Assembly: GCA_029204225.1 (NCBI GenBank)
Contig: CM055111.1
Location: forward strand, 25,169,874 to 25,233,873
Length of the DNA: 64,000 nt
From: Diphasiastrum complanatum
Lineage: Eukaryota; Streptophyta; Lycopodiopsida; Lycopodiales; Lycopodiaceae
Direction of reading: 5' to 3'
Under the pieces are notes generated by a model, which saw nothing but the letters and a program-made list of their open reading frames with translations, was not told the origin of the DNA and did not search any database. Positions 25,138-37,941 of this stretch are shown here, piece after piece. Within the stretch, counting starts at the first letter, position 1. Every line of letters begins with the position of its first letter. The translations under genes and the position numbers were made by a program.

Positions 25138-27496
25138 CTACTTTCTGGAGGATTGTAGGAATGATATAACAGGTAGTGACCAGCAATCATATCTGAAATC
25201 CATCAAAATTGTTTTTCGTTTGCGATTCCGATAGGGTGTTTTGGCCATTTGCTTCTCTTCCTCGAGAGTCTTCGGACAATCTACCTTGCTCAGGATTGTT
25301 CTAGGTATCATTGGAGTATGCACACCTTTGCATTCGAGCATGTTGAAATCTTCAATGATCTTTTGAGTGTATTTTTGTTAGTGAAAATACAACTTACCAC
25401 CTTCAAAGTCTCTCACGATCTGCAAGCCTAGATAGATTTTGGCTTCTCCCAGGTCAGTGATCTCAAATATTTCAAAAATGTCTCTTTTGAGATATGAAAT
25501 TAACTTATCTCTCCTTGAGAAGATAAGCGTGTCATCAACATAGACAACTGGAATGATTATTTCATTTTGGACATGCTTGATATAGACATTTGATTCAGCA
25601 AATAGAGGTTTGAAGCCTAAGGAACAGATTTTTAGATCATGAGCCATTGCATACGCAAATAACAAGTGAATTGATATATGTTTGACTACCGGTGAGAAAG
25701 TATCAATGTAGTCGATCCCATATTTCTATGAAAATCCTTTAGCAACTAACCTTGCTTTGTACTTAATGTTTTCTCCATCAGGACCTGTTTTGATCTTGTA
25801 GATCCACTCGCACTTGGTTGGTTTTCTACCATCAAGAATAGGTGCATGTGTCCATACATTGTTCTTATACATGGATGATATTTTGTCCTCCTTTGCTTGA
25901 ATCCAGCGACCTTTATCTGGTCCATCAACAGCTTCCTCGAATGTTTGAGGTTTGTCAGAGAAACCACAAAATTCGATGGCTGTATTAAAAACATCTTGAC
26001 CATACCTTTTTGGTGGTTTACGTTGTCTGTCAGATCTTCTCACAGATGGTTTCGAGTTCGATTCTCATAAGACCTTGTTTGCTGGAATTTGAGCTGGTGA
26101 TGCGAGTCTGTCAAGTACTCGATCTTGACCTCCCTCTAAATTTGGTAATTCTCTTTCATCTTCTACTTGTATTACTTCTGTTGTCGTTGGTAGCTCATTA
26201 TAATTTTTGAGAATTTCATAGCCGACTAGATCACTGTCTGCTATGTATTTCGACTCATCAAATTGAACATCTCGAACAACTTTTTTCTGCCAGTTTCGGG
26301 TACATAGACACAATAATATGACGAATGTAACTCAAATTCTACTAGAAAATCTTGTTCTGTCTTTTCATCGAGTTTCTTTCTCAGCTTATCTGGTATGTGT
26401 ATATACACTGCGCATCCGAATGTCCGAATATGTGCAAGATTTGGCTTCGACTTCCACCATAACTCATGAGGAGTTTTATCCGGTATTCGAGATTTTAGAA
26501 TACGATTCTGAAGATAATTTGATGTAACCACTACTTCTGCCCACAACTATTTTGGTGCTTTCACATGAGCCATCATACACCTTGCAGCTTCGATAAGTGT
26601 ATGATTTCTTCGTTCAGCTATTCCATTGTGCTGAGGTGTGTATGATGCAGTCTTTGTATGCATAATACCTCAATCAGTGCAGTAAGCTTTGAATTTGTTG
26701 GAAATGTACTCACCTCCACGATCTGTGCGAATCTGCTTCAACTTATTGCATGTCTGCTTCTCAGCCCAATTCATATACTCAACAAATTTTTCGAAAGCTT
26801 CAGATTTTGTACATATAAAGTATACTACAGTGAACTTGTTGAAGTTATCAATAAATGTAATGAAGTACTTTGCATCACCCAATGACAATACTCCAAATGG
26901 TCCACAAATATCTGAATGCACAGTTTCAAGTACCTTAGTTTCTTTATAAACATCCTTACTAAAAGATGTTCAAGTCATCTTGCCTTTAAGACATGATTTG
27001 CAGGTAGCTCAAATATCTCTACTTTTGATTTCAACTCCTTCAATTATCTGACTTTTGTTGGCTTGGTACAAGGCTTCCATGTTCATGTGACATAGCCTCT
27101 TGTGCCGCAGTATATTTGTCAATTCCTAAATTTGATTGGCTTGTTCGATTCTAGTTCGAATGTTCAAGTGATACAAATTTTCTTCTCTATTGCCTTTAGC
27201 AACTAGGTTATCAAAATCTTCCTCTAATAGTTTACAAGAGTTCTCTGCGAAGGTTACTGACATACCTGTATCGACTATCTTAGCTACGGATAGAAGATCT
27301 TTGTCAATAGTAGGGACATAGAGAACTGCCTCCAGTTTCTTGTCACCTTGATTCGTGTCCAGCCATAGTACACCAGTTCCATCAACCATGTGCTTAGAAC
27401 CGTCTCCAAGTATAATGAATCTTGAATAGTTTGTCTTCTTGTACTCAGACAATATTTGTTTCGAAAAAAAAAAATGTGAGGTGGCTCCCAAATCAA
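25138..27496 (-). pseudogene. Copia polyprotein relic: protease, integrase, RT
   Basis: Read leftward: protease (GATSHFFFSKQILSEYKK; the catalytic aspartate position is disrupted upstream), YVPTIDKDLLSVAKI, a gap, integrase core (HSDICGPFGVLSLGDAKYF, IRTDRGGEYISNKF), integrase C-terminus (TPHELWWKSKPNLAHIRTFG), linker, RT (KPTKCEWIYKIKTGPDGE, ARLVAKGFS, then VVYVDDTLIFSRRDKL and LGEAKIYLGLQI). Several frameshifts separate the parts, and RT lacks the block between AMAHDLKI and SLGFKPL. The RNase H is absent; the element stops at 25138 beside the copy 2 LTR. Confidence 0.88.
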
Positions 27497-27869
27497 GTAC
27501 TACTTCTTGAGTTTTGGACTTAGATGAACAACATAGATCAGCACTAACATAAGCTATTGAGTTCCTAGTTGTCTTATATTCTGCTGCTCTGGAGCGTTCT
27601 GCTTTGTCTTTGACATAGTTTAAATCTGAAAGTTCGCTTCGATTATGCTCTTTTTTGTCTCTAGAATTCTAATAACAGACTACTGCTACTCTGGATCCAA
27701 GATCGTAGTGATCTTAGCCTGAATATTGCTGATCGACGACATCTTCTACTTTTTGAATAACTCCAGATAGCACCTTACTGATGGATGTATGAAAAATGCT
27801 AAGAGGGGTGTGAAGATACCACTGTATCAACTCTGACTCGCTATGATACGACTGTATCAGTTCTAATTC

Positions 27870-27880
27870 GCTCTGATACC
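27870..27880 (-). other. Copia primer binding site
   Basis: GCTCTGATACC on the plus strand, reverse complement of GGTATCAGAGC, between the gag-side leader and the LTR. Confidence 0.75.
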
Positions 27881-27882
27881 TC

Positions 27883-28811
27883 TGTAAAAAAAATGGTAAT
27901 TATTCTTCCTCAGAGAACACAATGAAAGTTTGAATAAATCAAACTAATATCAGTGTCTTCAATCGGGTCAGTTTATGGTCTATGTACTAATAGAACAGTA
28001 TTTGCCTTGATTGAATTTGCGTGTGAAAATAATATGCAAAATTAAGAGACAACTTAAGACAATTTTTAGACAAACAAAAACTATTAATCAAAAACAAATT
28101 TTTATAACTCTGAATTTGAATCATCAATATACATCTCTTGTTGTCTTATCTCGCTGTTGTGTCTCTGATTGAGTAAGTTACAACGAGTAGTGCACATGTA
28201 TTTATATTGCTATAGGACAGGTCTTTGGCCTTTTATTTACAAGTCTTTTGGCCTTTTAATTCTGTAACAATAGATATCTAACCATTTACGACGGTTGATA
28301 TTCAAATAGACAATCTGTTTCCAGGGTCGAATAAATTCTATTCGCAAATTATTCGCGACAGCCCATCTCTTTGTCATAGCTTCGTGTTTCGCGAATTGTT
28401 TGCAACACTTGTCTCTTCGTGACATTTTCGTCTTTTGCAAATTGTTCGCGACAGATGACAACTTTGAGCTTGAAGAAGAAATTCAGAATATTTCACGAAC
28501 TGTTTGTGATAGTTTCACGACAGATGAATTTTAAACAAGAATCCAGAATATTTCGCAAATATTTCCAAACAATTTTGTGACATCTGAGGTTTGAACAAGA
28601 AACAAATACTTCGCGACAAGATTCTGTTCACGAATCTTTCAAGGTTCAACAAGAAAACCAAGAGCTTCTACAAGAAATTGTTTCGCGAATCTTTTAAGTT
28701 GACTACAAGATAAATTTTGTGAATCCTTCGTGAATCTTTTGAGTTGGTCACAAATATAAATGTTTCGAGTTCGTGTTAATTTCTTTCTCATCCTTTGTCA
28801 AGTAAACTACA
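27883..28811 (-). mobile_element. 5' LTR of the minus-strand Copia element (outer end tentative)
   Basis: The inner end TGTAAAAAAA (27883) adjoins the PBS. On the minus strand TATAAATAC near 28198-28206 is a good TATA box, so 28210-28811 is the U3 promoter part. That part is crowded with TTCGCGAA-like motifs (CGCGAATTGTTTGC, ATTCGCGACAG, TTCGCGAATC). I end it at CTACA (28811) as partner to TGTA, but without a second LTR this is a guess. Confidence 0.5.
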
Positions 28812-28970
28812 CGCTTTGTTAGTAGAATCGAGATCTGTCTGATCAGGTGTTCTATATTTTGGTTTTTAGAAATACAACTGCTATGTGAGCTTGGAGTGGG
28901 AGAGTGCTTTTTGTGTGGGTGTTACCGTGTTTCATAATCTATGTCCTTGTTTTAAGATAATTTTAACTTG

Positions 28971-29930
28971 GTATTAGAGCGGGAGAGAGATTGTATTAGA
29001 GCGGGAAGAGTGAAGTTTTTGCACTAAGAAGAAACAGTGCCCTTATTTCACTTTAACAGATTTGGACCAAATGAAGCACTATGGACCTCATGACTCAATT
29101 CAAAATGACAAATCTCAACCTGATGCATTATTGTTTTGGAGTGGAGGTGTGGAAAAAAGGTCATGAGATGAGACTAACACAGGTCAAGTATGTCATAGAG
29201 TTGCTACACAGGTTCAGGCTACATGATTGCAAGCCAGTGAACACTCTTATTGAACTAGGTAAAAAGCTTTCCAATTTTGATAACAGTCATTTGATACTAA
29301 GTTGTATAGGCCACTAGGGTGGGAGCTTGATTTACCTTACCACGACTAGGCCCGATATATGCTATGTTGTGGGTATTTAAGTCACTTGATGGTAGCACCT
29401 ACTGAAATGCATTGGAAGACAGCCAAATGCATTATGCAATATGTCAAGGGCACTTTCGATTATGGCTTGGCAAGAAAGTTCACCTGATGCGGATTAGGGA
29501 GATGATTGTAGATCTACCACAAGGTATGTATTTCAGTTTTGTGGCAATTACTTTTCCTGGTCTAGTAAGAAGCAAAGTATAGTTTTTTTTTTCCACAACA
29601 TAAGTAGAGTATAAGGCATGTAACGCATCATAGGAAGTGATTTGGTTGAGGCAAATCTTGAATGAGATGGACCTAAATCAATGGACATGAAATAGGAAAA
29701 ACCCACGATTATACATAGCGATAGTTAGAGTAGCATTCAGCTAGCAAAGAATCTGGTGTTTCATGCGAGAACCAAACATGTTGAGATTCACTGTCACTTT
29801 ATACGTGAGAGGCTACTAAGTAAAAAAATAAACATTGTTCATTATAGTACAAATGAGCATTCAGTTGACATTTTCATAAGACACTCATTAGAAAAAAGTT
29901 TGATAAGTTTAGATTAAAACTTTACGTACG
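28971..29930 (+). pseudogene. Copia relic: PBS-like site, RT end, RNase H
   Basis: TTGGTATTAGAGCG (28970) is a one-change PBS. Gag to mid-RT is missing; coding resumes at 29081 as MTNLNLMHYCFGVEVW, YVIELLHRFRLHDCKPVNT (RT C-terminal side), then a frameshifted RNase H (SLIYLTTTRPDICYVV-like, GNYFSWSSKKQS-like) to about 29920. The tract AGGGAGAGAG at 29990-29999 is its polypurine tract. Confidence 0.75.
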
Positions 29931-29999
29931 TAAAGTTTGTTAACTTTGATGCTATGTACATGAGTACATGAAAAGTAGATTCTATTTTTAGGGAGAGAG

Positions 30000-30085
30000 T
30001 TAGAATAAAAGTAGATGTTGTGTCATATTTGTAGTATAGAGGTTCGTCTCTAGGAGCGGCAACCTCGCCTTCACCTCCATAGCAT

Positions 30086-30161
<76 letters not shown>

Positions 30162-30490
30162 GGTCAGGAAAGGTTTGGGAGGCTTGATCACCTTTCCCAA
30201 ACTATTCGGTCTCAACCAAGAAAAAGAGAGAGAGATAGCTAGAGATGGAGATAGAAATAGAAAGAGCTAGAGCTTTATTAGGAACAAAGATGATGGCTTT
30301 ATAATGGAAAATGGCCTCCTTATATAGTTGAGAGGGGACTCTCATTGGCCCTTTCTAATTGGCTAGGATCCTAATCTTAGCCATTCAAACTAAAATGATT
30401 GTATTCTATGCTGGAAAACCGTCGAGCAGTCGGGTCTTTACTAAAGAAGCCGAGTATTCCGGATTAGGCGACGTTCCCAGATGGAGCTCA
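30000..30490 (+). mobile_element. Probable 3' LTR with (GA)n at 30087-30158
   Basis: It follows the polypurine tract with TTAGAATAAAAG (canonical TG not seen). It contains a (GA)n tract of about 36 units and TATATAG near 30333. The right limit is set only by the start of gag-like coding after 30490. Confidence 0.5.
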
Positions 30491-30511
30491 GATGGAGCCG
30501 ATCTGTGAAAA

Positions 30512-30750
30512 GTGAGGATGGAGTCACTTCTTGAGATGAATGATGTTTTGGATATTGTTGTAGGTTTGGAGGAGAGACCAGCAACACAACAAGATCAATT
30601 GAGGTATGACAAGAGGGCCAAGAAGGCTCTACACATGATAGAGATGAATGTTACCAATGAACTTCTCAAGGAAGTTGGTAAGTGCACATCATCTTTGGAA
30701 GCTTGGAATTTGTTGAAGAAGCTTTATGAATCCAAGTCTACTTCTAGATC
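30512..30750 (+). pseudogene. Copia gag fragment (UBN2-like)
   Basis: The frame reads MNDVLDIVVGLEERPATQQ, KKALHMIEMNVTNELLKEV and [19 protein letters not shown], the helical gag region of plant Copia elements. It stops at about 30750, where the opposite strand carries RT from another element. A near-identical piece lies at 46020-46096. Confidence 0.8.
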
Positions 30751-30751
30751 C

Positions 30752-31380
30752 CATCCATAAAGTGTAGCAAGTGAAATGATGACCCGAATGCTTACCATCT
30801 TTGCCACGGGTGCAAAAGTCTCATCATAGTCAATCCCTTGTTGTTGAGCATATCCTTTTGCCACTAACCTTGCCTTGTACTTGTTGATAGATCCATCTTG
30901 GTTTGTGTTCACCTTGAAGATCCATTTGCATCCAATAGCTTTCTTGTCCTTAGGCAACTCCACCAATCTCCATGTTCCATTCTTCATAAGAGCTTGATAC
31001 TCGAGATCCATTGCTTGGACCCACTCCTCTTCTTTCCTTGCTTGATCTACACTTGTAGGCTCATCCAAAGAGGTTAGGAAAGCAACATAATTTCCAGAAA
31101 CTACTTGCTTACCCTTTTGATCATATGTGAGCCTTGAAGGTATTTGTCTTTTTCTTGATGTTCTCCTTGGCTTTTGACTTGATGAAGGTCCATCATCACC
31201 ACCATCCAAAGTAGGATCCTTCTCATCAACATCAAGAATGTTAGATCCATCCACTCTACCATCATTCATGCTTGAAGACACCTTTGGAATGTTCCCCTCA
31301 TAAAAAATGACATCTTTACCAACTAGATCGTGATAGTTTAAAAACTTCATGCTCAAGTAGGTGAGGTCCCAATAGTTCAT
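30752..31380 (-). pseudogene. Copia integrase end, linker and RT start
   Basis: An open frame of about 210 codons reads [18 protein letters not shown] (integrase tail), a hydrophilic linker, then [78 protein letters not shown] is cut before the YVDD motif. No stop in this stretch suggests a fairly recent fragment. Confidence 0.88.
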
Positions 31381-32368
31381 CCATGCCCAATATGTCGTCT
31401 TGGACTTAGCTTGTGGATGTCCGATTAGTCAGCATAGTCCGATAGAGAGAACTATAAGGAGAGATAGAAAAATGCTAAATCTTTGAAAATGTAGAAACAC
31501 AAGCTTTCTTTAGCTCCCTCTCAAAGCGGGTATTTAGCTGATCCCAAGCTTGACCTTTGTCTTTCAAACATTGTCTGGTCTAGAGTCTTCGTAAAGATAT
31601 CAGCTACCATATGCTTTGTCAGTATGAAGACGGTCATTTTTTTCAACTAGACCCCTGATCAAGTGATACAGGCCATAGTTCTTTGTGTTCTGTAGATATT
31701 GCAGGGTCCTCTTGGCAATCTTCTAGTGTGTTGGACCTAGATTGACATTGAATTGGCTCAACTTGAACACTGCATAAGCAATGTCTGGCCACGTATTGTC
31801 TGCCAAGTACATCAAAAAATCAATAAGCCTTCTGTAAGGCTTATGCTCCATTGCTTGTTGTTTAGCTTCATCTTTGGGACAGTCTTCATTTGTCAGCACT
31901 ATATCAGAAACCATTCGAGTATTTACTCCCTTGCAATCTATCATGTCGAAATCATCAATGATCTTCTGAATGTATCTTGAATGGTGTAGATATAATCTCC
32001 CAGCCTGAAGATCTCTGTCAATATGTAAGCCCAAGTAGCACTTTTCTTCTCCTAGGTCCAATATTTCGAAGTGCTTCAAAATATCTGCCTTCACCTGTGC
32101 AATCAGGTTGTCGCTTCGTGACTAAATAGACACTGATTATAATTATCTCTATATTTATGACTTTTACATAAACATTGTAGTTAGCCATTAAAGGCTTGAA
32201 ACCCAAGGATCTTAGTGCGTGATCCTTCTTCTTGTACCACTGCTTGGCGGACTGTTTCAGTCTATAGATACTTCTGCGCATTCTGCAGGCATAGTCAGCA
32301 AGTGACTTGCAGGTAAAACCTGGTGGTTGGTCCGTGTAGGCCTCTAGATAGTTTATTCCGCTGTGCAC
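31381..32368 (-). pseudogene. Copia relic: RT, RNase H trace, polypurine tract, partial LTR
   Basis: Read leftward: TDQPPGFTCKSLADYACRMR, SIYRLKQSAKQWYKKKDHAL, then after a shift ILDLGEEKCYLGLHIDRDLQ, DCKGVNTRMVSDIVLTNEDC and PDIAYAVFKLSQFNVNLGPT. The YVDD site is lost in the break near 32100. GAGAGGGAGCTAAAGAAAGC (about 31503-31522, minus) marks the polypurine tract and LTR start; the LTR is cut at 31381. Confidence 0.8.
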
Positions 32369-32438
32369 AATAAGTTTTCTTTCTTGTCGTTCGAATTCTT
32401 TTTATTCGATTCTTTTTTATACACACTTCTTTTCAACA
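32369..32438 (+). mobile_element. Remnant 5' LTR end
   Basis: About 70 bp of LTR ending TTTCAACA directly before a PBS; the rest is missing. Confidence 0.6.
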
Positions 32439-32450
32439 TGGTATCAGAGC
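32439..32450 (+). other. Copia primer binding site
   Basis: TGGTATCAGAGC directly after CAACA. Confidence 0.9.
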
Positions 32451-32614
32451 ATTGATTCTTCAAGGCCTTATACTATAACAGAGCACAAGCTCTTATACTT
32501 GATATCTTCCATGATATTAAATTATTCTTTAGTTCGAACCAATTTGTTTCGGTATCAGAGAATTGTTTTTCATAGCACGGTATCTCTCTTAACGTCAACA
32601 GACTTAAGTTCCAG

Positions 32615-33510
32615 ATGGATTCTCAAAGTAAAGTCGGTCTTATCGCAAACAAACTGAATGGATCCAATTATCATTTATGGAAATTTAATATGAAGTCCTT
32701 GCTAATCGCCAACAAGTTGTGGGATGTTGTTATAGGTATTGAAGTGAAGCTTGAAGACGACACAAAAGACTCAAAATGGAAATCGAAGGATGGTAAAGCT
32801 TTCGCGCTTATTATCCTCAATATATCAAATACTCAAATTGGCCACGTAGCTGAATACAAAACTTCGAAAGAAGTTTGGGACATCTTGAGCTCACTATATG
32901 ATGTGAGAGACGTAACTACCAAGTTACATCTTCAAAGGAAATTCTTCACACTCAAGATGTCGAATAATGATTCTCTTCAGAATCATAAAAACCAATTTAA
33001 AAATCTCTTGCAACAGATGGCCGCTGTTGGATTAGTCATAGATGATCAAGATGCAATTATGACATTGCTTTCAAGCCTGCCCTCTACATATGAGAACTAG
33101 GTGATGATCATCACGACACACTCAAATTTAGCTCTTATCAGAGTTATCACTATGTTGCTGCAAGAAGATAATCGAAAAAGTCAAGACACTTCGTCTACCT
33201 CTTCGTCTCATGCTCTATATGTCAATAAGGGCTCAAAACGACAGAAGCAAAAAATCTCCAAGCAGTCTGCATCGAATCAAAAAAAGACTCAAAGTCAAGA
33301 ACAATCATCGAATCAACATTCGTCGAAAAAAAAGATGTTTTCCAAGTATTGCAAGCACAATAACCATGAGATCAAGATTGTCAAATTCTCAAAGCGAATA
33401 ATGCAACCAAGCAACTTGATCAACAAGCAAATACAGTTACAACATCTCCTAAAGTCGAAATGGACGAAGGTGCTTTTATGGTCAAAGACAAATACACGAA
33501 TCCGGATGAT
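32615..33510 (+). pseudogene. Copia gag
   Basis: Starting at ATG 32615, it reads KLNGSNYHLWKFNMKSLLIA, a full helical gag region, and LLSSLPSTYEN before TAG at 33098-33100. The next codons continue in the same frame (VMIITTHSNLALIRVI). Relatives have Trp here (TYENW), so TGG became TAG. Downstream, YCKHNNHEIK is a ruined zinc knuckle, and the frame shifts before the protease. Confidence 0.85.
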
Positions 33511-34889
33511 TCGTGATTTATGGATTCTAGAGCTACTCAACATATGACAAATCATCGTGAGACTTTTTATTCCTATACGTCTTATAGCACAAAGAAGTAT
33601 GTTCATCTTGGTGATGATAGCACTCGCACTATCGAAGGTGAAGGTACTGTGAGATTAAGATTCCAGTGTGATCAATTCAAACTATTGTCAAAAGTCTTGT
33701 ATGTTCCTAAATTCTCTACAAATCTATTATTAGTAAGTAGAATTAGATATCTAGGTCATAAGGTGGAGTTTGAGTCTGATCAATGCAGAATTATCGATAG
33801 GAGTAATAAGATTCTTGCATTTGGCAAGAGGCATGGATACTTATATAGATTGGCATATTGTTATTTTGATTCTAGTCAAGCCTTGAAAACCTCTGTTGTT
33901 GTCAATAAAGCATTACCATGGAATCATGGCTTAGGACACTTAGATAATGCATTTGTTTTGAACATGTCCAGACAATCCCTAGCACTTGATCTCAACTATC
34001 CTTTTGGAAAAGTCCGATCTCCCTGTCTGCCATAGTTGCATCCTTGGAAAGTATAGTAGTATTCCTTTTAGATCGAGTCATAGGCATGCAGAAAAAGGTC
34101 TGTTAGATGTTGTTCATTCAGATATATGTGGACCTATGCAAACTCCATCATTACTAGATACAAAGTATTTCATTACCTTTATTGATGAATTCTCCAGAAG
34201 AATAGCTGTTTACTTCATCAAGCAGAAATCATAAGCTTTCATCATGTTCAGACAATTTAAAGTGCATGAAAAAAATCAAATCGGCAAACAAATCAAAGCA
34301 CTGAGGTCCAACAATAGGGGAGAATACATCTCCACCAAATTCAAGGAGTATTGTCTCAACAATGACATTGAGCAACAATATATTACCTCCTATTCGCCTC
34401 AATTAAATGGTCTTGCTGAGGGAAAGAACATAACCTTAGTCGAATCGACAAAGTGCATGTTATCACATGCGACACTTCCGAAGTCCTTCTAGGCTGAAAC
34501 TGTTTCAATAGCAACCTATATTCAAAACAGAGGTCCTACTAAAGGTCTCTCAAACAAAACACCATTCAAAGTTTGAACATGTATCAAACCTTCTTTATCA
34601 AACTTACAAGATTTTGGATGTACTGCTTATGCGCAGATTTCTCATGATCTCAAGAAGAAGCTCGACTTCCAGAGTATCAAATGTATTTTCATCAGCTACA
34701 CTACTTCAGATCAAGCCTACAAGTTGTTCGATCCCATTGAGTCGAAGATATTCGCTAGCCGGGATGTCATCTTCATCGAAGATCAGTTTCTCGACCTCAA
34801 GAAAAAGAGCAAAGCCCATGTAGCCAACTTGTCTAACTCGTCCGACATATTGAAATTCGATGTTCCTCAGTCGACTATTCCCATTGAAG
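33511..34889 (+). pseudogene. Copia protease and integrase
   Basis: The protease active site reads DSRATQHMT instead of DSGATQHMT (GGA to AGA), so it should be inactive. YVPKFSTNLLLVSRI, the pre-integrase histidine/cysteine region (CHSCILGKYSSIPF) and integrase core (HSDICGPMQTPSLLDTKYF, GEYISTKFKEYC) follow with several stops, then the C-terminal IFASRDVIFIEDQFLDLKKK. The element is cut at 34889 by another LTR; its RT is absent here. Confidence 0.88.
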
Positions 34890-35283
34890 TGATGGGGCAA
34901 GGGAGATAGGAAGAACGAGAATGGAGAAGAGAGCTGGAATATTGCGAAACAGCTCTTCTGTTCTAATCAACTGCTAGGTGCAAAAACAGTCTAATAGACA
35001 ACTTATGCTAAAGATAATCACAGCCTTGTGCGTTCTGATTGTCCAAAAGGATCTTGAAGATTAATTCATACTCTAAAAACAAGAGTACAGTCCACAGAAG
35101 AGATTAGAGATGGTTTGTGTGTGGTACTACTGAAATCAGATTCAATGTGAAGTATAGTTCCAAAATAAATGGAGGAGCAATATGATATCGCAAGTTCCTC
35201 AAGCGTCACAGACAGCCATCGTCTGATCAGAAACTGAGGAGTCATAGACGTCCGTGTTCTGATCAGAGTGAACAAGCATTCAT
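34890..35283 (-). mobile_element. LTR of family B (solo relic)
   Basis: It begins TGATGGGGCAAGGGAGATAG and is closely similar throughout to the family B LTR at 43071-43476. No internal family B sequence adjoins either side, so it is a solo or truncated LTR. I call minus strand by analogy with 43071-43476, where the PBS fixes the direction. The right end has lost the terminal CATCA. Confidence 0.8.
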
Positions 35284-35329
35284 CTACGTTGTACAAGCTG
35301 TTGTTATATTACACTGAAGCACAATACAA

Positions 35330-37936
35330 ATAGGTACACCTACCTGCAGATCAAGTGCATCCGACTCATGATGATTCACCAGATACTCTATGGCATAGGA
35401 GACTATGCCATATGAATTCAATGGCATATATCAAACAAGCCATCACGGAGCAATCATAGGGGTGAGCATCTCGAATGCAACCAGTTCGATGACCTGTGAT
35501 ACATGTCTGAAGGGTAAGATGTCATGTACTCCTTTTGTAAAAGACTCCTACAGAACTACAAAGATTTTGGAGCTTGTACATTCTGACATTTGTGGAACTT
35601 TCAACGTGATCTCAGTAGGAGGCTCAAAGTATTATATAACCTTTATTAATGATTACAGTAAATTTTCCAGAGTCTATTTTATTCACAATAAATCAGAAGC
35701 ACTTGACAAGTTCATAGAGTATGTGAATTGGAAAGAAAGATGCACTGGTAATAAAGTGAAGCAGATCAGAATAGATCGAGGTGGAGAATACATCTCGAAT
35801 CGATTCACTGACTTCTGCAATGATCATGGAATCATTCATAGAAGAAGCTTACACACCTCTGAACAACGGTGTTGCAAAAAGAAAGAACATGATGGAAGCT
35901 GCTAGGTGCATGATGGCGTATTCAAAGGCTCCAAGAGTGCTATGGGCTGAAGCAATAGCTATAGCTACTTACATTCAAAATAGGACATGAAAGTCTGGTG
36001 TTCCTCACACGACACCACACAAATTATGGTGGGGTAGGAGACCCAATCTGACTCTCATCCGTATCTTTGGCTATGCAGTTTATGCACATGTTCCTGATAA
36101 GCTTCAAAAGAAGCTTGATGAGAAAGCAGAACATGGATATCTTGTAGGATATGACAATCATTCCTCATACTACAGAATCTATATGCCAGAGACAAACACA
36201 ATGAAGACAGTCAGAGATGTCAAATTTGATGAGAGCAGAATGATGGCCAATGATGACCTTGTCAATTATGAAGTCCTTGGTAGACAATACTATGATCTAC
36301 CAAATGTGACAGAGGGAGCAGAGGACGAACACTCAGACAAAGATGTTCGAGTCACACCTCATTCGAGTGATGAATTAGACAAAGAAAAATTTGCAAGCCA
36401 GCCTACTGCTACAATACCTGTAAACCGAAATGGTTCCGGACCTAGCAGAGCTGATAAAGACAAGAACATTGCAGTTCCAAAAGGATCTCCATGAAGATCG
36501 ACTAGAGAACGAAGAGCACCAACAAGATTTGTGTCACGCAGCTCAGCTTCTACATTAGAAGAGTTTTGTGGATTCAGTGACAAACCACAAACATTTGAGG
36601 AAGCAATTGAATGTCCAAAAAAGGACAAATGGATCCAAGCCATGAATGAGGAGATGGAATCCATGAGAAAAAATCAGGTATGGACGTTGCAGTCATTACC
36701 AGATAAGTGAAAGACTATAAAATGCAAGTGGGTATACAAGCTGAAGTATGGACCGAATGGAGATATTTCTAGGTATAAAGCAAGACTTGTAGTGAAGGGA
36801 TTTTCTCATATATATGGTATTGATTATGCTGAGACCTTCTCTCCTATCGTGAAACATTCGTCCCTACGCTTATTGTTTGCATATGCAGCTGCTTATGATC
36901 CCAGGATTCACATCGTGGATGAAAAGACAACGTTCTTGCATGGCGAGCTAGACGAAGAAGTCTACATGGATCAACCTCCAGGCTACGTTTCCAACTCACT
37001 TCCCACTTATGCATGCAGAATACATAGGAGTATCTATGGTCTGAAGCAATCAATGCGACAATGGTATAAGAAGAAAGATCAAGCCCTCAAGTCTTTAGGA
37101 TTCAAGCCACTAGTTGCTGATTCTAATGTTAATGTAAGGATAACAGACATGAAGATCATCATTGTAGTTGTGTATGTGGATGACACTTTGATATTCTGCA
37201 AAAGTGAAGCGCTTATTGTGAAGTATGACATTTCAAAATATTTTGAGATTGCAGACCTGGGAGAAGCCATATGTTATCTTGGCTTACAGATTGACAGGGA
37301 CTATGAGGGAGGTAAGTTCTACCTTCACCAGTCCAGATATACCCAAAAAATCCTAGAAGATTTCGGGATGCTGAGTTGCAAGGGACCATGCTTGCAAAAA
37401 CAGTCCTAACGAATGAAGACTGTTCGAAGACTGAAGAAAAAAAAGAGTTGATGCAGTAGCTTACACCATACAGGAAGCTGATCAAATCGCTGATGTACCT
37501 TGCAGATACCACATGTCTTGACATTGCTTATGCCGTGTTCAGGATGAGCCAAATCTGTACAAATCCTAGATCAACTCATTGGAAGATTGCGAAATGAATT
37601 TTGCAATACCTCCAATTAACGAAGGATTTTGGTTTGTGCTATTCTTGTGATGCAGAATTCCATATGCTTTCCTACAGTTATGCTAGTTGGGCATCTCTCA
37701 AGGAGGACTGCAAAAGTGTCTCAAGAGGATACACCATCGCGTTAGGAGCAACAATTCTATGGGTCAGCAAAAAGCAGACCATCGTGGCTCGGTCATCCTA
37801 CGAAGCAGAGTACGTTGCAACAGCAAAGATGGCTATAGCTAATGAAATCATTTGGCTCAAATAGTTCTTTGACAAATTGGGCAAAACAATGAGTGAACTA
37901 TGATTTTGCAGATGGACAATACATCTGCAATATATC
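35330..37936 (+). pseudogene. Copia family A, copy 3, first part: pre-integrase to RNase H
   Basis: The most complete polyprotein here. Pre-integrase DTLWHRRLCHMNSMAYIKQA; CDTCLKGKMSCTPF; integrase core VHSDICGTFNVISVGGSKYY, KQIRIDRGGEYISNRF; C-terminal TPHKLWWGRRPNLTLIRIFG; linker; RT KCKWVYKLKYGPNGDISRYK, IYGIDYAETFSPIV, DQPPGYVSN, VVVYVDDTLIFCKS; RNase H LGATILWVSKKQTIVARSSY. Several stops and small shifts (near 35860, 36494, 36708, 37410) break it. At 37936 another element is inserted, and coding resumes at 40306. Confidence 0.92.
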
Positions 37937-37941
37937 TGACA
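37937..37941. other. Target-site duplication, left copy (TGACA)
   Basis: TGACA here and at 40301-40305, exactly flanking the family C element. Confidence 0.9.

Noticed and set aside
28971-30490. 28xxx sequence as a matching 5' LTR for the element ending at 30490
   Set aside because: I compared the ends by eye and found no similarity to 30000-30490.
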